Shown piece after piece: positions 8,834-16,766 of a stretch of DNA of 64,000 nucleotides. The notes under the pieces were generated by a model. That model was given only the letters and a program-made list of their open reading frames with translations, did no database searches and was not told where the DNA came from. The stretch comes from an uncultured Bacteroides sp. (lineage in GTDB: Bacteria; Bacteroidota; Bacteroidia; Bacteroidales; Bacteroidaceae), in contig CALULL010000012.1 of assembly GCA_944321465.1 (NCBI GenBank), positions 28,318 to 92,317 of the forward strand, in the 5' to 3' direction. The translations under genes were made by a program, and so were the position numbers. The stretch's first letter is position 1. Every line of letters begins with the position of its first letter.

Positions 8834-9859
8834 TCATTCCAAATAAGAAAGCAGCTCGTCTACCGCTTCGGGCCGGGTGGCCCAGCTGGTGACGAAACGT
8901 GTCACAGACTCGTTCTCGCCCCGTGTGCCCCATATCTCGAAGGTGGCTTTGGTGCTCAGTCTGTCGATGGTTTCGTTGGGCAGGCAGAAGAACTGCTGGT
9001 TGGTGGGCGAGTCTATGTGGCAGCGGTAACCGGCGGACAGGAAGCCTTGTTTCAGCCTCATGGCCTGCCCGACGGCATGGCGTGCCAGGTGCAGATACAG
9101 GCCGTCGGCCATCAGCGTGGCAAACTGCAAGCCCAGCAGCCGTCCCTTGGCCATCAGCGCGCCGTGCTGCTTCACCAGCGTGAAGAAGCGTGGCAACAGC
9201 CCGCGACGGGCCACTACGGCTTCGCCGAACAAGGCTCCCGTCTTGGTGCCGCCGATGTAGAACGCGTCGCACAGGCGGGCTACGTCGGGCAGCGTCAGGT
9301 CGGCGTTTGCCGCCACCAGTCCGTAGGCCAGGCGTGCCCCGTCCAGGTAGAGCGGCAGGTGCAGCCTGTGGCACGTCTGGCTCAGTTCCTCCAGTTCGGC
9401 CCGTGTGTAGAGGGTGCCAAGCTCCGTGGGGTGAGAGATGTAGACCATGCCTGGGGCTACCATGTGCTCGTAGGTCTCGTCCCGGTAGAAGTCGGTCGTG
9501 TAGCGTTCCACGTCGGCTGCCCGCAGCTTGCCGTCGTGCTGGGGCAGGACGAGCACCTTGTGCCCGCAGGCTTCGATGGCTCCGGCCTCGTGGACATTGA
9601 TGTGTGCCGTCTCGGCTGCCAGTACGCCCTCGTGCCGCCGCAGCAACCCGTCTATTACGGTGGCGTTGGTCTGGGTGCCGCCTACCAGGAAGTGCACTTC
9701 GGCTTCGGGCTGTGCGCAGGCTTGGCGTATCAGCTCCACGGCCTCCTTGGTGTATCGGTCGGTTCCGTATCCTGGTGTCTGTTCCATATTGGTCTCGGCC
9801 AGGCGGCGCATTACTTCGGGACATGCGCCTTCCATGTAATCGCAATCGAAATGTAGCAT
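8834..9859 (-). CDS. ltaE: Low-specificity L-threonine aldolase
   Basis: 341 residues, the normal length of the PLP-dependent beta-eliminating lyase/threonine aldolase family. The PLP-binding Lys is in YIGGTKTGALFGE, and the preceding LDGARLAYG strand holds the Asp that contacts the pyridine nitrogen. HINVHEAGAIE and QTNATVIDG are also typical. It cleaves L-threonine and allo-threonine to glycine and acetaldehyde in the cytosol. It runs in the same direction as the hyd operon but is separated from it by the hyd promoter, so it is probably its own unit. Confidence 0.92.
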   Translation of the reverse strand: MLHFDCDYMEGACPEVMRRLAETNMEQTPGYGTDRYTKEAVELIRQACAQPEAEVHFLVGGTQTNATVIDGLLRRHEGVLAAETAHINVHEAGAIEACGHKVLVLPQHDGKLRAADVERYTTDFYRDETYEHMVAPGMVYISHPTELGTLYTRAELEELSQTCHRLHLPLYLDGARLAYGLVAANADLTLPDVARLCDAFYIGGTKTGALFGEAVVARRGLLPRFFTLVKQHGALMAKGRLLGLQFATLMADGLYLHLARHAVGQAMRLKQGFLSAGYRCHIDSPTNQQFFCLPNETIDRLSTKATFEIWGTRGENESVTRFVTSWATRPEAVDELLSYLE

Positions 9860-10173
9860 AAGTGTTTCTGCTGTGTTGTCTGTTTTGTTCTACATATATA
9901 ATAAGGTGTAGGCTCTGGCCCCTTTCCTGCCGTTCTGCCTGTCTTGTGGGCGGACGGGCGGAGTGGTCTCCGGGTGGTTCCTCTGCCTTTCGGTGGCCAA
10001 ACATACGAAAAAAATCTTGTTCCCGGGCTGTCAAGGGCTAAGAATGGAACGCTTGCCGGTAGCGGCCGGGGCGGCCTTCGGGTGGGAGAGGGGAAGGTTC
10101 TCGCGGGTATCCGTCGATTCGGTTGGCGGCGCGGCATTGCCCAATCGGTTGTCAAGGGGGAAATAATCGGCAC
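9860..10173. other. Intergenic region between ltaE and the metal-efflux operon
   Basis: No gene was seen. A minus-strand TATGTTTG box at 9998-10005 could drive ltaE with a leader of about 140 nt. The remainder is GC-rich without a recognisable hairpin or RNA gene. Confidence 0.4.
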
Positions 10174-10192
10174 TTTGCAACCCGGTTGCAAA
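10174..10192. promoter_or_regulatory. Perfect 19-bp palindrome, candidate Fur/Zur-family operator
   Basis: TTTGCAACCCGGTTGCAAA has 9-bp arms around one central C, the 9-1-9 geometry of Fur-family boxes. It ends 10 bp before the TATTTTTG -7 element of the operon that encodes a Fur-family protein, so a bound dimer would cover the -33 region. Autoregulation is inferred. Confidence 0.65.
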
Positions 10193-10202
10193 AGTCTTGT
10201 CT

Positions 10203-10210
10203 TATTTTTG
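10203..10210 (+). promoter_or_regulatory. -7 promoter element of the fur-like/metal ATPase operon
   Basis: TATTTTTG fits TAnnTTTG. The first ATG is 220 bp downstream, giving an unusually long GC-rich leader that contains repeat locus 2. Confidence 0.5.
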
Positions 10211-10266
10211 CACCACGAACACAGTGCGCCGGTGGCCGCAGGCGGGCTTGCATAGCCTCTTGCGGG

Positions 10267-10346
10267 GGCACAGGTGTCCTTCTGCGGGGGCAGACCTGTA
10301 CCAGCCGGGAAGCAGACCTGTGCTGCCGGACGGGCGGACCTGTGCC
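10267..10346. repeat. 22-bp-period dyad array, locus 2, in the leader of the metal operon
   Basis: Copies start at 10267, 10289, 10311 and 10333, exactly 22 bp apart, for example GGCAGACCTGTACC and GGCGGACCTGTGCC. The first copy has the core in the opposite sense (CAGGTG rather than GACCTG). The array lies between the predicted promoter and the regulator ATG and should be transcribed. Confidence 0.85.
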
Positions 10347-10430
10347 ACCAGGCGGGGCCACCGTGGGGCGTGCAGGGGCTGTGCTGCCCCTCGGCGCGAA
10401 GACTGAAGAAAGAGAATAAACAGAGACGTT

Positions 10431-10889
10431 ATGACGACCGAACAATGTGAAGAGAGACTGACCGACCGTGGTATCCGGCCCACCGTGGCCCGGATATTGG
10501 TGTTGCAGAAGCTGTCGGAGCTGGACCGGGCGGTGTCGCTTGTCGAGCTGGAAGACCTCATAGAGACGCTGGACAAGTCGACCATCTTCCGCTCGCTCTC
10601 CGTCTTGGCGGGCCACCATGCCATCCATTCGTTTGAAGACGGCAGCGGGTCCATCAAGTACGAGATGTGCCGTGCCGAGGGAGGCGACTGTCTGCCGGGC
10701 AACCGCCACGTACACTTCTTTTGCGAGATGTGCCACCGGACAGAGTGCATCACCGACGTAAAGATACCCGTGGTGCAGTTGCCCTCAGGGTACGAGGTGC
10801 AGAGTATCAACTATACGATAAAAGGCCTATGCCCGCACTGCCGGGCCGAGGCCGCGAAGAAAGGAGGCGGACGCTATGAAGCATCGTGA
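10431..10889 (+). CDS. Fur-family metal-dependent transcriptional repressor (Zur-like)
   Basis: 152 residues. The N-terminal winged helix (about 1-80) includes TRP-like segment RGIRPTVAR and recognition-helix sequence STIFRSLSVL. The C-terminal dimer domain has HVHFFC and two CxxC pairs (Cys98/101 and Cys134/137) that would hold structural zinc. It overlaps the P-type ATPase gene by 14 bp, so the two are translated together, and a Fur-type palindrome precedes the operon. Pairing with a zinc-type exporter argues for zinc or a related divalent cation as signal. Whether it is Zur, Fur or another subtype cannot be settled here. Confidence 0.85.
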   Translation: MTTEQCEERLTDRGIRPTVARILVLQKLSELDRAVSLVELEDLIETLDKSTIFRSLSVLAGHHAIHSFEDGSGSIKYEMCRAEGGDCLPGNRHVHFFCEMCHRTECITDVKIPVVQLPSGYEVQSINYTIKGLCPHCRAEAAKKGGGRYEAS

Positions 10890-12864
10890 GAAAACAACGG
10901 CTGCTGCCTGTGCCGATGCGCACGGGGGCTGCGGGCACGATGGCTGTGGCTGTCACTGCCACGGGCATGGGCACGAAGGCGGCAAGGCCCGGCTGTGGTG
11001 GCCGCTGGTGTCGTTTGTCATGCTGGTGGTCGGCGTGGTGGCCTCTGCTGCCGGTTGGGCGTGGTTTGCCGCGCCGTGGGTACCGGCGGTGTGGTATGCG
11101 GCGGCTTTTCTGCCCGTAGGGCTTCCCGTCGCGCACGAAGCCAGGGAGGCGGCCCGGCAGAAGGATGTGTTCAGCGAGTTCACGCTCATGGTGCTGGCCG
11201 CTGTCGGCGCGTTTTGCATAGGTGAGTATGCCGAGGCTGTAGCCGTGATGCTGTTCTATACCGTAGGCGAGGCCCTGCAGCATCGCGCCGTCGACAGTGC
11301 CACGCGCAACATAGGCCGCCTGCTCGACGTCAGGCCCGAGCGTGCCGCCGTCTTGCGTGGCGGCCGATACGTGGAGGTGAAGCCCGTGGAGGTGAAGCCT
11401 GGCGAGGTCATCGAGGTGAAGCCCGGCGGGCGCGTTCCGCTGGACGGTGCCCTGACGGACGACGGGGCGGCCTTCGACACGTCGGCCCTGACGGGCGAAA
11501 GCCTGCCCCGCAACGTCGTCAAGGGCGGCGAGGTGCTGGCAGGCATGATAGCCAGCGGGCAGACGGTGCATGTGCGGGTGAGCCGTCCCTACGAGCAGAG
11601 TGCCTTGGCGCGCATCCTAACGCTGGTGCGCGACGCTTCGTCGCGCAAGGCTCCGGCTGAGTTGTTCATCCGCCGTTTCGCCCGTGTCTACACGCCTGCG
11701 GTCATTGTGGCTGCCGCACTGGTTGTGGTTGTTCCTGCGCTGGTGTCACTGTTGGTGCCGTCGTTCCGCTATGTGTTCGATGAGTGGCTCTACCGTGGGC
11801 TGGTGTTCCTGGTCCTGTCGTGCCCTTGTGCGCTGGTTATCAGCATACCGTTGGGCTACTTCGGAGGCATCGGGGCGGCTTCGCGCGCAGGTATCCTCTT
11901 CAAGGGCGGCAATTATCTGGATGCCATTACCCGCGTCAATGTCGTGGCTTTCGACAAGACGGGGACCCTTACGACCGGTCGCTTTGGCGTGACGGCGGTG
12001 CACACGGCACAGGGGGTGGAACCGGTTGCCCTACTGTCCTGCTTGTATGCGGCCGAGAGCTGCAGCACGCACCCCATAGCTCGGGCGGTCGTGTGCTATG
12101 CTGCCGGGCGGCAGGCGGCGTGCCCAAAGCCTGAACGGGTGAAGGAACTGGCCGGACATGGGATGGAGGTTGTCGTCGGCGGCCACATGGTGCTGGTCGG
12201 CAACGTGCGCCTCATGGCCGAACGTGGCGTGGAGGTGCCCGCCGAGGTGGAGGGCGAGGCTGCGGCCACGGTGGTGGCCTGCGCCGTTGACGGACGTTAT
12301 CAGGGTTGCGTCTTGCTGGCCGACACGCTGAAGCCCGATGCCGCCCAAGCCGTGCGGGAACTGGACAGCCTGGGAGTGGGCGACGTGAGGCTGCTATCGG
12401 GAGACAAGCAAGCCGTTGTGCAGAAGGTGGCTTCCGGCCTGGGCATCGGCAAGGCGCACGGCGACCTGCTGCCCGAGGACAAGGCCCGGCTGGTGGAAGA
12501 ACTGTCGGCACGGCCCGGGACGTGCGTGGCTTTTGTTGGCGACGGCATGAACGACGCGCCCGTGCTGGCTCTGAGCAATGTGGGCATCGCGATGGGCGGG
12601 CTTGGGTCGGACGCGGCCATCGAGAGTGCCGACGTGGTGTTGCAGACCGACCAGCCGTCAAAGGTGGCTACTGCCATCCGCGTGGGACGCGCCACGCGCA
12701 GCATCGTGTGGCAGAACATTGTAGGAGCCATCGGGGTGAAGGCCGTCGTGCTCGTGGCCGGTGCGCTGGGGGTTGCATCCTTGTGGGCCGCCGTCTTTGC
12801 CGATGTAGGCGTGGCCATGCTGGCCGTGCTCAACTCGGTGCGCATCCTGGGCAAGCGGTTCTGA
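10876..12864 (+). CDS. zntA: P1B-type heavy-metal-transporting ATPase (Zn/Cd/Pb type)
   Basis: 662 residues. There is no N-terminal HMA domain; instead residues 11-36 form a Cys/His-rich tail (CGHDGCGCHCHGHGH). TM helices, an actuator domain with TGES (206-209), the intramembrane SCPCAL (CPC 316-318), phosphorylation motif DKTGT (Asp360), an HPIARA nucleotide-binding motif and GDGMNDAP follow. The CPC motif is shared by Cu and Zn/Cd exporters; the His-rich tail and Fur-family partner favour Zn/Cd. A VEVKP pentapeptide is repeated at 166-175 in the actuator domain. It exports metal from the cytoplasm. Gene symbol is by analogy. Confidence 0.85.
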   Translation: MKHREKTTAAACADAHGGCGHDGCGCHCHGHGHEGGKARLWWPLVSFVMLVVGVVASAAGWAWFAAPWVPAVWYAAAFLPVGLPVAHEAREAARQKDVFSEFTLMVLAAVGAFCIGEYAEAVAVMLFYTVGEALQHRAVDSATRNIGRLLDVRPERAAVLRGGRYVEVKPVEVKPGEVIEVKPGGRVPLDGALTDDGAAFDTSALTGESLPRNVVKGGEVLAGMIASGQTVHVRVSRPYEQSALARILTLVRDASSRKAPAELFIRRFARVYTPAVIVAAALVVVVPALVSLLVPSFRYVFDEWLYRGLVFLVLSCPCALVISIPLGYFGGIGAASRAGILFKGGNYLDAITRVNVVAFDKTGTLTTGRFGVTAVHTAQGVEPVALLSCLYAAESCSTHPIARAVVCYAAGRQAACPKPERVKELAGHGMEVVVGGHMVLVGNVRLMAERGVEVPAEVEGEAAATVVACAVDGRYQGCVLLADTLKPDAAQAVRELDSLGVGDVRLLSGDKQAVVQKVASGLGIGKAHGDLLPEDKARLVEELSARPGTCVAFVGDGMNDAPVLALSNVGIAMGGLGSDAAIESADVVLQTDQPSKVATAIRVGRATRSIVWQNIVGAIGVKAVVLVAGALGVASLWAAVFADVGVAMLAVLNSVRILGKRF

Positions 12865-12896
12865 GAAGGGGAGGCGCGGGTTTTGGAATTAATTCG

Positions 12897-12904
12897 TACC
12901 TTTG
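12897..12904 (+). promoter_or_regulatory. -7 promoter element for the PfkB kinase
   Basis: TACCTTTG, 34 bp before the ATG at 12939, showing that the kinase need not depend on the metal operon. Confidence 0.5.
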
Positions 12905-12938
12905 CAGCCAAGTTCCACCAGACAGAGGACATGGGCTA

Positions 12939-13838
12939 ATGACAGGAGAAGAACCACTGAAGCAAACGCGTGTGTATGATTTGTGCTGCATGGGGCACAT
13001 AACGTTGGACAAAATCGTGACCCCTCGCAACACGGTGGATATGCCTGGGGGCACATCCTTCTATTTCGCCGAGGCTATGGCGCGCCTGGGCACCGAGGGC
13101 TTTCTGCTGGTAACGGCCCTGGGCCGGAACGAGATGGCCGTGGTGGAGCAACTGCGCCGCAAGGGGGTGGAGGTCGAAGTACTGCCCAGCCGTCACTCCA
13201 TCTGCTTTGAGAACATCTACAACGAGAACCAGAACGAACGCCGTCAGCGTGTCACGTCTAAGGCCGACCCCTTCACAGTGGCCGAGGTTGCCGGGGTGCG
13301 GGCCAAAGTAATCCACTTGGGCACGCTCCTGGCCGACGACTTTCCGACCGATACTATCCGCTCTTTGGCCGGAAGGGCACGCCTGTCGGTCGATGTCCAG
13401 GGGCTGTTGAGGCGCGTGGAGAACGGGCAAGTGCTGCCTGTCGATTGGGCTGAGAAGCGCGAACTGCTGCCCTACATCTACACCTTGAAAGCCAATGAAG
13501 ACGAGATGAAGGTGCTGACGGGACTTGCCGAACCACATGAGGCTGCCCTCCTCATTGCCCGTTGGGGGGTGAAGGAGGTTGTCCTGACGATGGGAGATAA
13601 AGGCTCGCTGATTTACGCCGACGGCTCTTTCCACGAGATACCGGCTTACCCGGCAAGGCACGTAGTGGATGCTACCGGCTGCGGGGATACCTATATGGTA
13701 GGTTACCTGTACCGCCGCATCCGAGGGGCATCTTACGACGAAGCGGGCCGTTTCGCCGCAGCCATGTGTACCATTAAGCTGCAAGCGCACGGCCCGTTTT
13801 CGGGAACGGAGGAAGACGTGCGGTGTCTCATGCAGTGA
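12939..13838 (+). CDS. PfkB-family carbohydrate/nucleoside kinase
   Basis: 299 residues from the ATG at 12939. The same frame is open far upstream, but that is a shadow of the ATPase gene. The PfkB C-terminal signature with anion hole and catalytic Asp is clear (DATGCGDTYMVGYLY), and the GG motif near the N-terminus reads MPGGTSFYFAEA. The family phosphorylates sugars or nucleosides with ATP; the substrate is not evident. Its stop codon lies inside the 3' end of the convergent PepSY gene (11-bp overlap). Confidence 0.85.
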   Translation: MTGEEPLKQTRVYDLCCMGHITLDKIVTPRNTVDMPGGTSFYFAEAMARLGTEGFLLVTALGRNEMAVVEQLRRKGVEVEVLPSRHSICFENIYNENQNERRQRVTSKADPFTVAEVAGVRAKVIHLGTLLADDFPTDTIRSLAGRARLSVDVQGLLRRVENGQVLPVDWAEKRELLPYIYTLKANEDEMKVLTGLAEPHEAALLIARWGVKEVVLTMGDKGSLIYADGSFHEIPAYPARHVVDATGCGDTYMVGYLYRRIRGASYDEAGRFAAAMCTIKLQAHGPFSGTEEDVRCLMQ

Positions 13839-14967
13839 GGTGCGGGCGTTTCCGCCTTCCTGTCAGTCTTTTAATCCATAAGTAGTAACCGGTGAGAGGG
13901 AGAGATGCACCCAGCAAGGCTGCCAGAAACCAGAGCACACGGGTGGCTGTTCCTCCGAAACTTCCTACATGTACCGAGTATATCCAGCCTCTCAGCTTTC
14001 CTTGCCGGGGGGTAGTCTCGTGGGGTTTCGCGTCCTGCAGTTCGCCCGTGAGGGGGTCGAAAGTGTAGCGGTCGGAGGCACGCTGGTTGCCCAGGCGTGA
14101 GAAGGCCACTGTGGCGTTTCCATCGGCGACGGTGATTTGTGCATGTCCGGGGTTACGTTCCTGCAAGGTCTTCACCACCTGCTCCCAATGGGCAAACGTC
14201 GTTTCGCTCTCCGACCCGTCCGGCTTGTTGCGTTCCTGTCGTTGCGGGCTGCTGTCTCCGTGGCTGCTTTGTTGTGCCCGTGTCTCCGCACCGAAGAGGC
14301 TGTAGAACCCCGTGCGGTACCAGCCGAACGACCACGTTAGTCCCGTCAGTGCCATGACTGCCAGCAGGAGCAGCGCGTACATTCCACCGGCTACGTGCAG
14401 GCTGTACCAGAAGCGTCGCCAGCCTTTGCGTAGTGTCAGTTTCAGGCTGTTGGCCAGTGCCTTCTTTGTGCGCGGCCACCAAAGGACAACGCCCGAAAGC
14501 AGCACCGCAACGAACAGCAGGGTACTGATGCCCACAATCGTCTTGCCCCAGAAGATGCCGCCACCTTCGGGACGGCTGCCCAACAGCCAGCGGTGCAGGC
14601 TGAACATGGTGCGGAAGAAGGGCAGGCGTTCGTATCGTCCGAGTTCCTCGCCCGTGTAGGGGTTGACGAACACGGAGGCACGCTTGGGTTTGGAGAGGTT
14701 CACCTGATAGCTGCACTTCGGGTCGGGGCAGACGGTGACTCCTGTCACCTGCACATCGGGCGGGAGCGTGGATGCCACCTGCCCGGCCACTTGCCCCACG
14801 GGCAGAGGACGGGCACCGGCCTGCTCCACGTAGTACAGCTCCGGGCGTACAAGTCGGGTGATTTCCTTCTCAAAGACCAGCATGGCTCCCGAAAAGCATA
14901 TCAGCGTGACGACGATGCCGAAGGGCACGGAGAGCCAAAGGTGTATGTCGCGGAATAGTCTTCTCAT
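13828..14967 (-). CDS. xusC: PepSY-domain inner-membrane protein, XusC-like
   Basis: 379 residues with the PepSY-associated TM layout: TM at about 13-35, a periplasmic PepSY-like domain, TMs near 140-165 and 190-215, a second periplasmic domain and a last TM near 335-360. Conserved His in the membrane-proximal parts (HLWLS, FSLHRWLLG, SLHVAGG, SVHVGS) suggests heme or electron-transfer chemistry. In Bacteroides xusABC a PepSY protein accompanies a DUF4374 lipoprotein and a TonB receptor, as here. It is the last gene of that set and overlaps the convergent kinase gene by 11 bp. The role in iron reduction or siderophore handling is inferred. Confidence 0.75.
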   Translation of the reverse strand: MRRLFRDIHLWLSVPFGIVVTLICFSGAMLVFEKEITRLVRPELYYVEQAGARPLPVGQVAGQVASTLPPDVQVTGVTVCPDPKCSYQVNLSKPKRASVFVNPYTGEELGRYERLPFFRTMFSLHRWLLGSRPEGGGIFWGKTIVGISTLLFVAVLLSGVVLWWPRTKKALANSLKLTLRKGWRRFWYSLHVAGGMYALLLLAVMALTGLTWSFGWYRTGFYSLFGAETRAQQSSHGDSSPQRQERNKPDGSESETTFAHWEQVVKTLQERNPGHAQITVADGNATVAFSRLGNQRASDRYTFDPLTGELQDAKPHETTPRQGKLRGWIYSVHVGSFGGTATRVLWFLAALLGASLPLTGYYLWIKRLTGRRKRPHLTA

Positions 14968-15028
14968 AATAGTAAGGTGGCAATCCTCCTCCTTTCCCGC
15001 AAGTGGGGAGAGGGGAGGAGGGGATGTC

Positions 15029-16507
15029 CTATTGGGCTGTTGCGCTCAGTCTGCCGAGTGCCGAGACGCTGTTGGCCTCGATGGTGATGCCCTTGGTGGC
15101 GGTCATGCTCTTGGGGTCTATCCTGTAGATGGCGGGCTGGGCACCGTCGGTCGTGGCCACGGGGATGTAGGCATAGCCGCCTTCGCTGTAGGGCGTTCCG
15201 TAGCTGGAGATGACGCTGCGGTCGGGCAGTCCCTGGCTGAGGACGGTGAGTGTCTGCGTGCTTCCGTGGAAGACGGCCAGCTCGCTGCGGTCGGCTTTGC
15301 TGGAGTTGGCTATCATGTCCTCCACGCCTTTGCCATACATCTGGAGCAGGAAGTAGTCCTCGGTGATGTGCCAGCAGCGGAACATGGGGTTGCCGTTGCC
15401 TTGTGCCTCCAGGTTGACGTAGTAGGTGTCGTCAAACGTCGTTTCGCCAGCCTTGATGCGCACCACGCCCGAGGGCAGTTTGCCTTCTACTTTATAGAGC
15501 GTGTGTAGTTGCCCGTCGGCATCTTCTACCGTAGACTCGGCCTTCGACGTGCGTCCGAAGCCCGGCGAGAACACGTAGATGTCGCCGTTGTCGGCTGCCC
15601 AGATGGTCTGGTAGTACTGCGACCTCATGCGTCCGCTGGCAAAGCCTATCTTGCCCGTGCGGGCTATGACGGGAGTCTCGTCGAAGGAGTCGCCGCTGTA
15701 GATGGCCACGAACGCGCTGTCGGGGTACTGCGTGGCGGGTATCTGTCCGGGAGTGTACTGTCCCGAGCCGCTGCCGCCGCTGTGGTCGGTGACGAGCTTG
15801 GGGTCGCTCACCTTGTCGGCATACTTCACCACGCCGTAGTGGCTCATGCCCATCGGCACGACCGAGGTGTAGAGCTTGCCGTTGGCTTCGACAAATCCGG
15901 CAAAGGAGACCGACTCGCCGTTGCCCAGGAAGTCCTCGGCCAGGCGGCTGCCTGTGCGTGTGCTGGCATCGGTGGCACTGAGGTAGTTGAATTGCAGGTA
16001 CTTGGCATAGAGCACTTCGCCCGCTTCGTTGGTGACGCTCTCCTGAGTGCCCACGTTGGTCGAAGCCGTGATGACGTTGTCTCCCCACGTGCCGTAGGTT
16101 GTTGTGCGGTTGAAAGTGTAGCGTCGTGCTTCCTCGGCTTTGCCCGTCAGGGGGTTGAGGGCATAGGCAAAGGCTGTGCCCTGTCCGCCGTCGTTGTACT
16201 GGAAGTTGAACAGATAGGCATCCTTGTAGAATATCCAGTTGGAGCCGCTCTCGGTCTCAAAGCCGTTGCCGATGGTCGAGAGGTTACCTTCGTCCAGCGT
16301 CTCGGACGTGGTGAGGTACATGGCCGTAGAGCCCGAACCTCCGGCCTCGGCTGCCACGACGTAGCGCGACACGGTTTCGCCCGGCTGTGTGCCGTTGCCG
16401 TTGTCATTGCCGCCTGTCATCGTTTCGTTCTCGTCGCTGCAAGCGGCCAGCAGGCTGCCTGTGCAAAGGGCCGCAGCCAGGACCCATAGATGGTTTCTTT
16501 TTCTCAT
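15029..16507 (-). CDS. xusB: DUF4374-type lipoprotein, XusB-like siderophore/heme-binding protein
   Basis: 492 residues from the ATG at 16507. The longer open frame upstream runs through the 22-bp repeat array and is rejected. The signal peptide [15 protein letters not shown] ends at a lipobox before Cys22 (LLAAC), so it is a lipoprotein. The body has recurrent beta-blade segments fitting a propeller. Its place between a TonB receptor gene and a PepSY gene matches the published Bacteroides xenosiderophore system xusABC, whose B component binds ligand at the cell surface. The ligand here is not known. Confidence 0.75.
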   Translation of the reverse strand: MRKRNHLWVLAAALCTGSLLAACSDENETMTGGNDNGNGTQPGETVSRYVVAAEAGGSGSTAMYLTTSETLDEGNLSTIGNGFETESGSNWIFYKDAYLFNFQYNDGGQGTAFAYALNPLTGKAEEARRYTFNRTTTYGTWGDNVITASTNVGTQESVTNEAGEVLYAKYLQFNYLSATDASTRTGSRLAEDFLGNGESVSFAGFVEANGKLYTSVVPMGMSHYGVVKYADKVSDPKLVTDHSGGSGSGQYTPGQIPATQYPDSAFVAIYSGDSFDETPVIARTGKIGFASGRMRSQYYQTIWAADNGDIYVFSPGFGRTSKAESTVEDADGQLHTLYKVEGKLPSGVVRIKAGETTFDDTYYVNLEAQGNGNPMFRCWHITEDYFLLQMYGKGVEDMIANSSKADRSELAVFHGSTQTLTVLSQGLPDRSVISSYGTPYSEGGYAYIPVATTDGAQPAIYRIDPKSMTATKGITIEANSVSALGRLSATAQ

Positions 16508-16649
16508 TGTCGTTTCTTTTTTAAGTGGTGTTATGTGTCGTGCAGGCTTCTGCGGGCTTGGGGCCGTGGGAGTCCTGCGTGTTGGTTGTCGGTCTGCGGC
16601 GGCTGCCGCTACGCCTGCCTCCTGCGGGGGTGCCGAGGGGGCATCGGGT

Positions 16650-16729
16650 GGCACGGGTTTGCCCGGTTGGTGGCACGGGTGCGCCCGGTCGGTGGCACAG
16701 GTATGCCCGTCCGCTGGCACAGGTGCGCT
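16650..16729. repeat. 22-bp-period dyad array, locus 3, inside the xus operon
   Basis: Copies at 16650, 16672, 16694 and 16716, exactly 22 bp apart: GGCACGGGTTTGCC, GGCACGGGTGCGCC, GGCACAGGTATGCC, GGCACAGGTGCGCT. They lie in the 259-bp gap between the xusA stop and the xusB ATG and would be part of an xusAB transcript. Confidence 0.87.
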
Positions 16730-16766
16730 CCCCCGGGGCTGTCCGGGGCGGACTTGCGGCTTGTCC

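Noticed and set aside
12306-12938. Extended N-terminus of the PfkB kinase
   Set aside because: It is read out of frame through the ATPase gene; a TAnnTTTG box and ATG at 12939 give a normal-length kinase.
16650-16729. 22-bp array as tandem sigma-54 promoters (TGGCAC...TTGC)
   Set aside because: The GG-to-GC spacing is 9 rather than 10 bp in the best copy, and other loci do not keep the motif.
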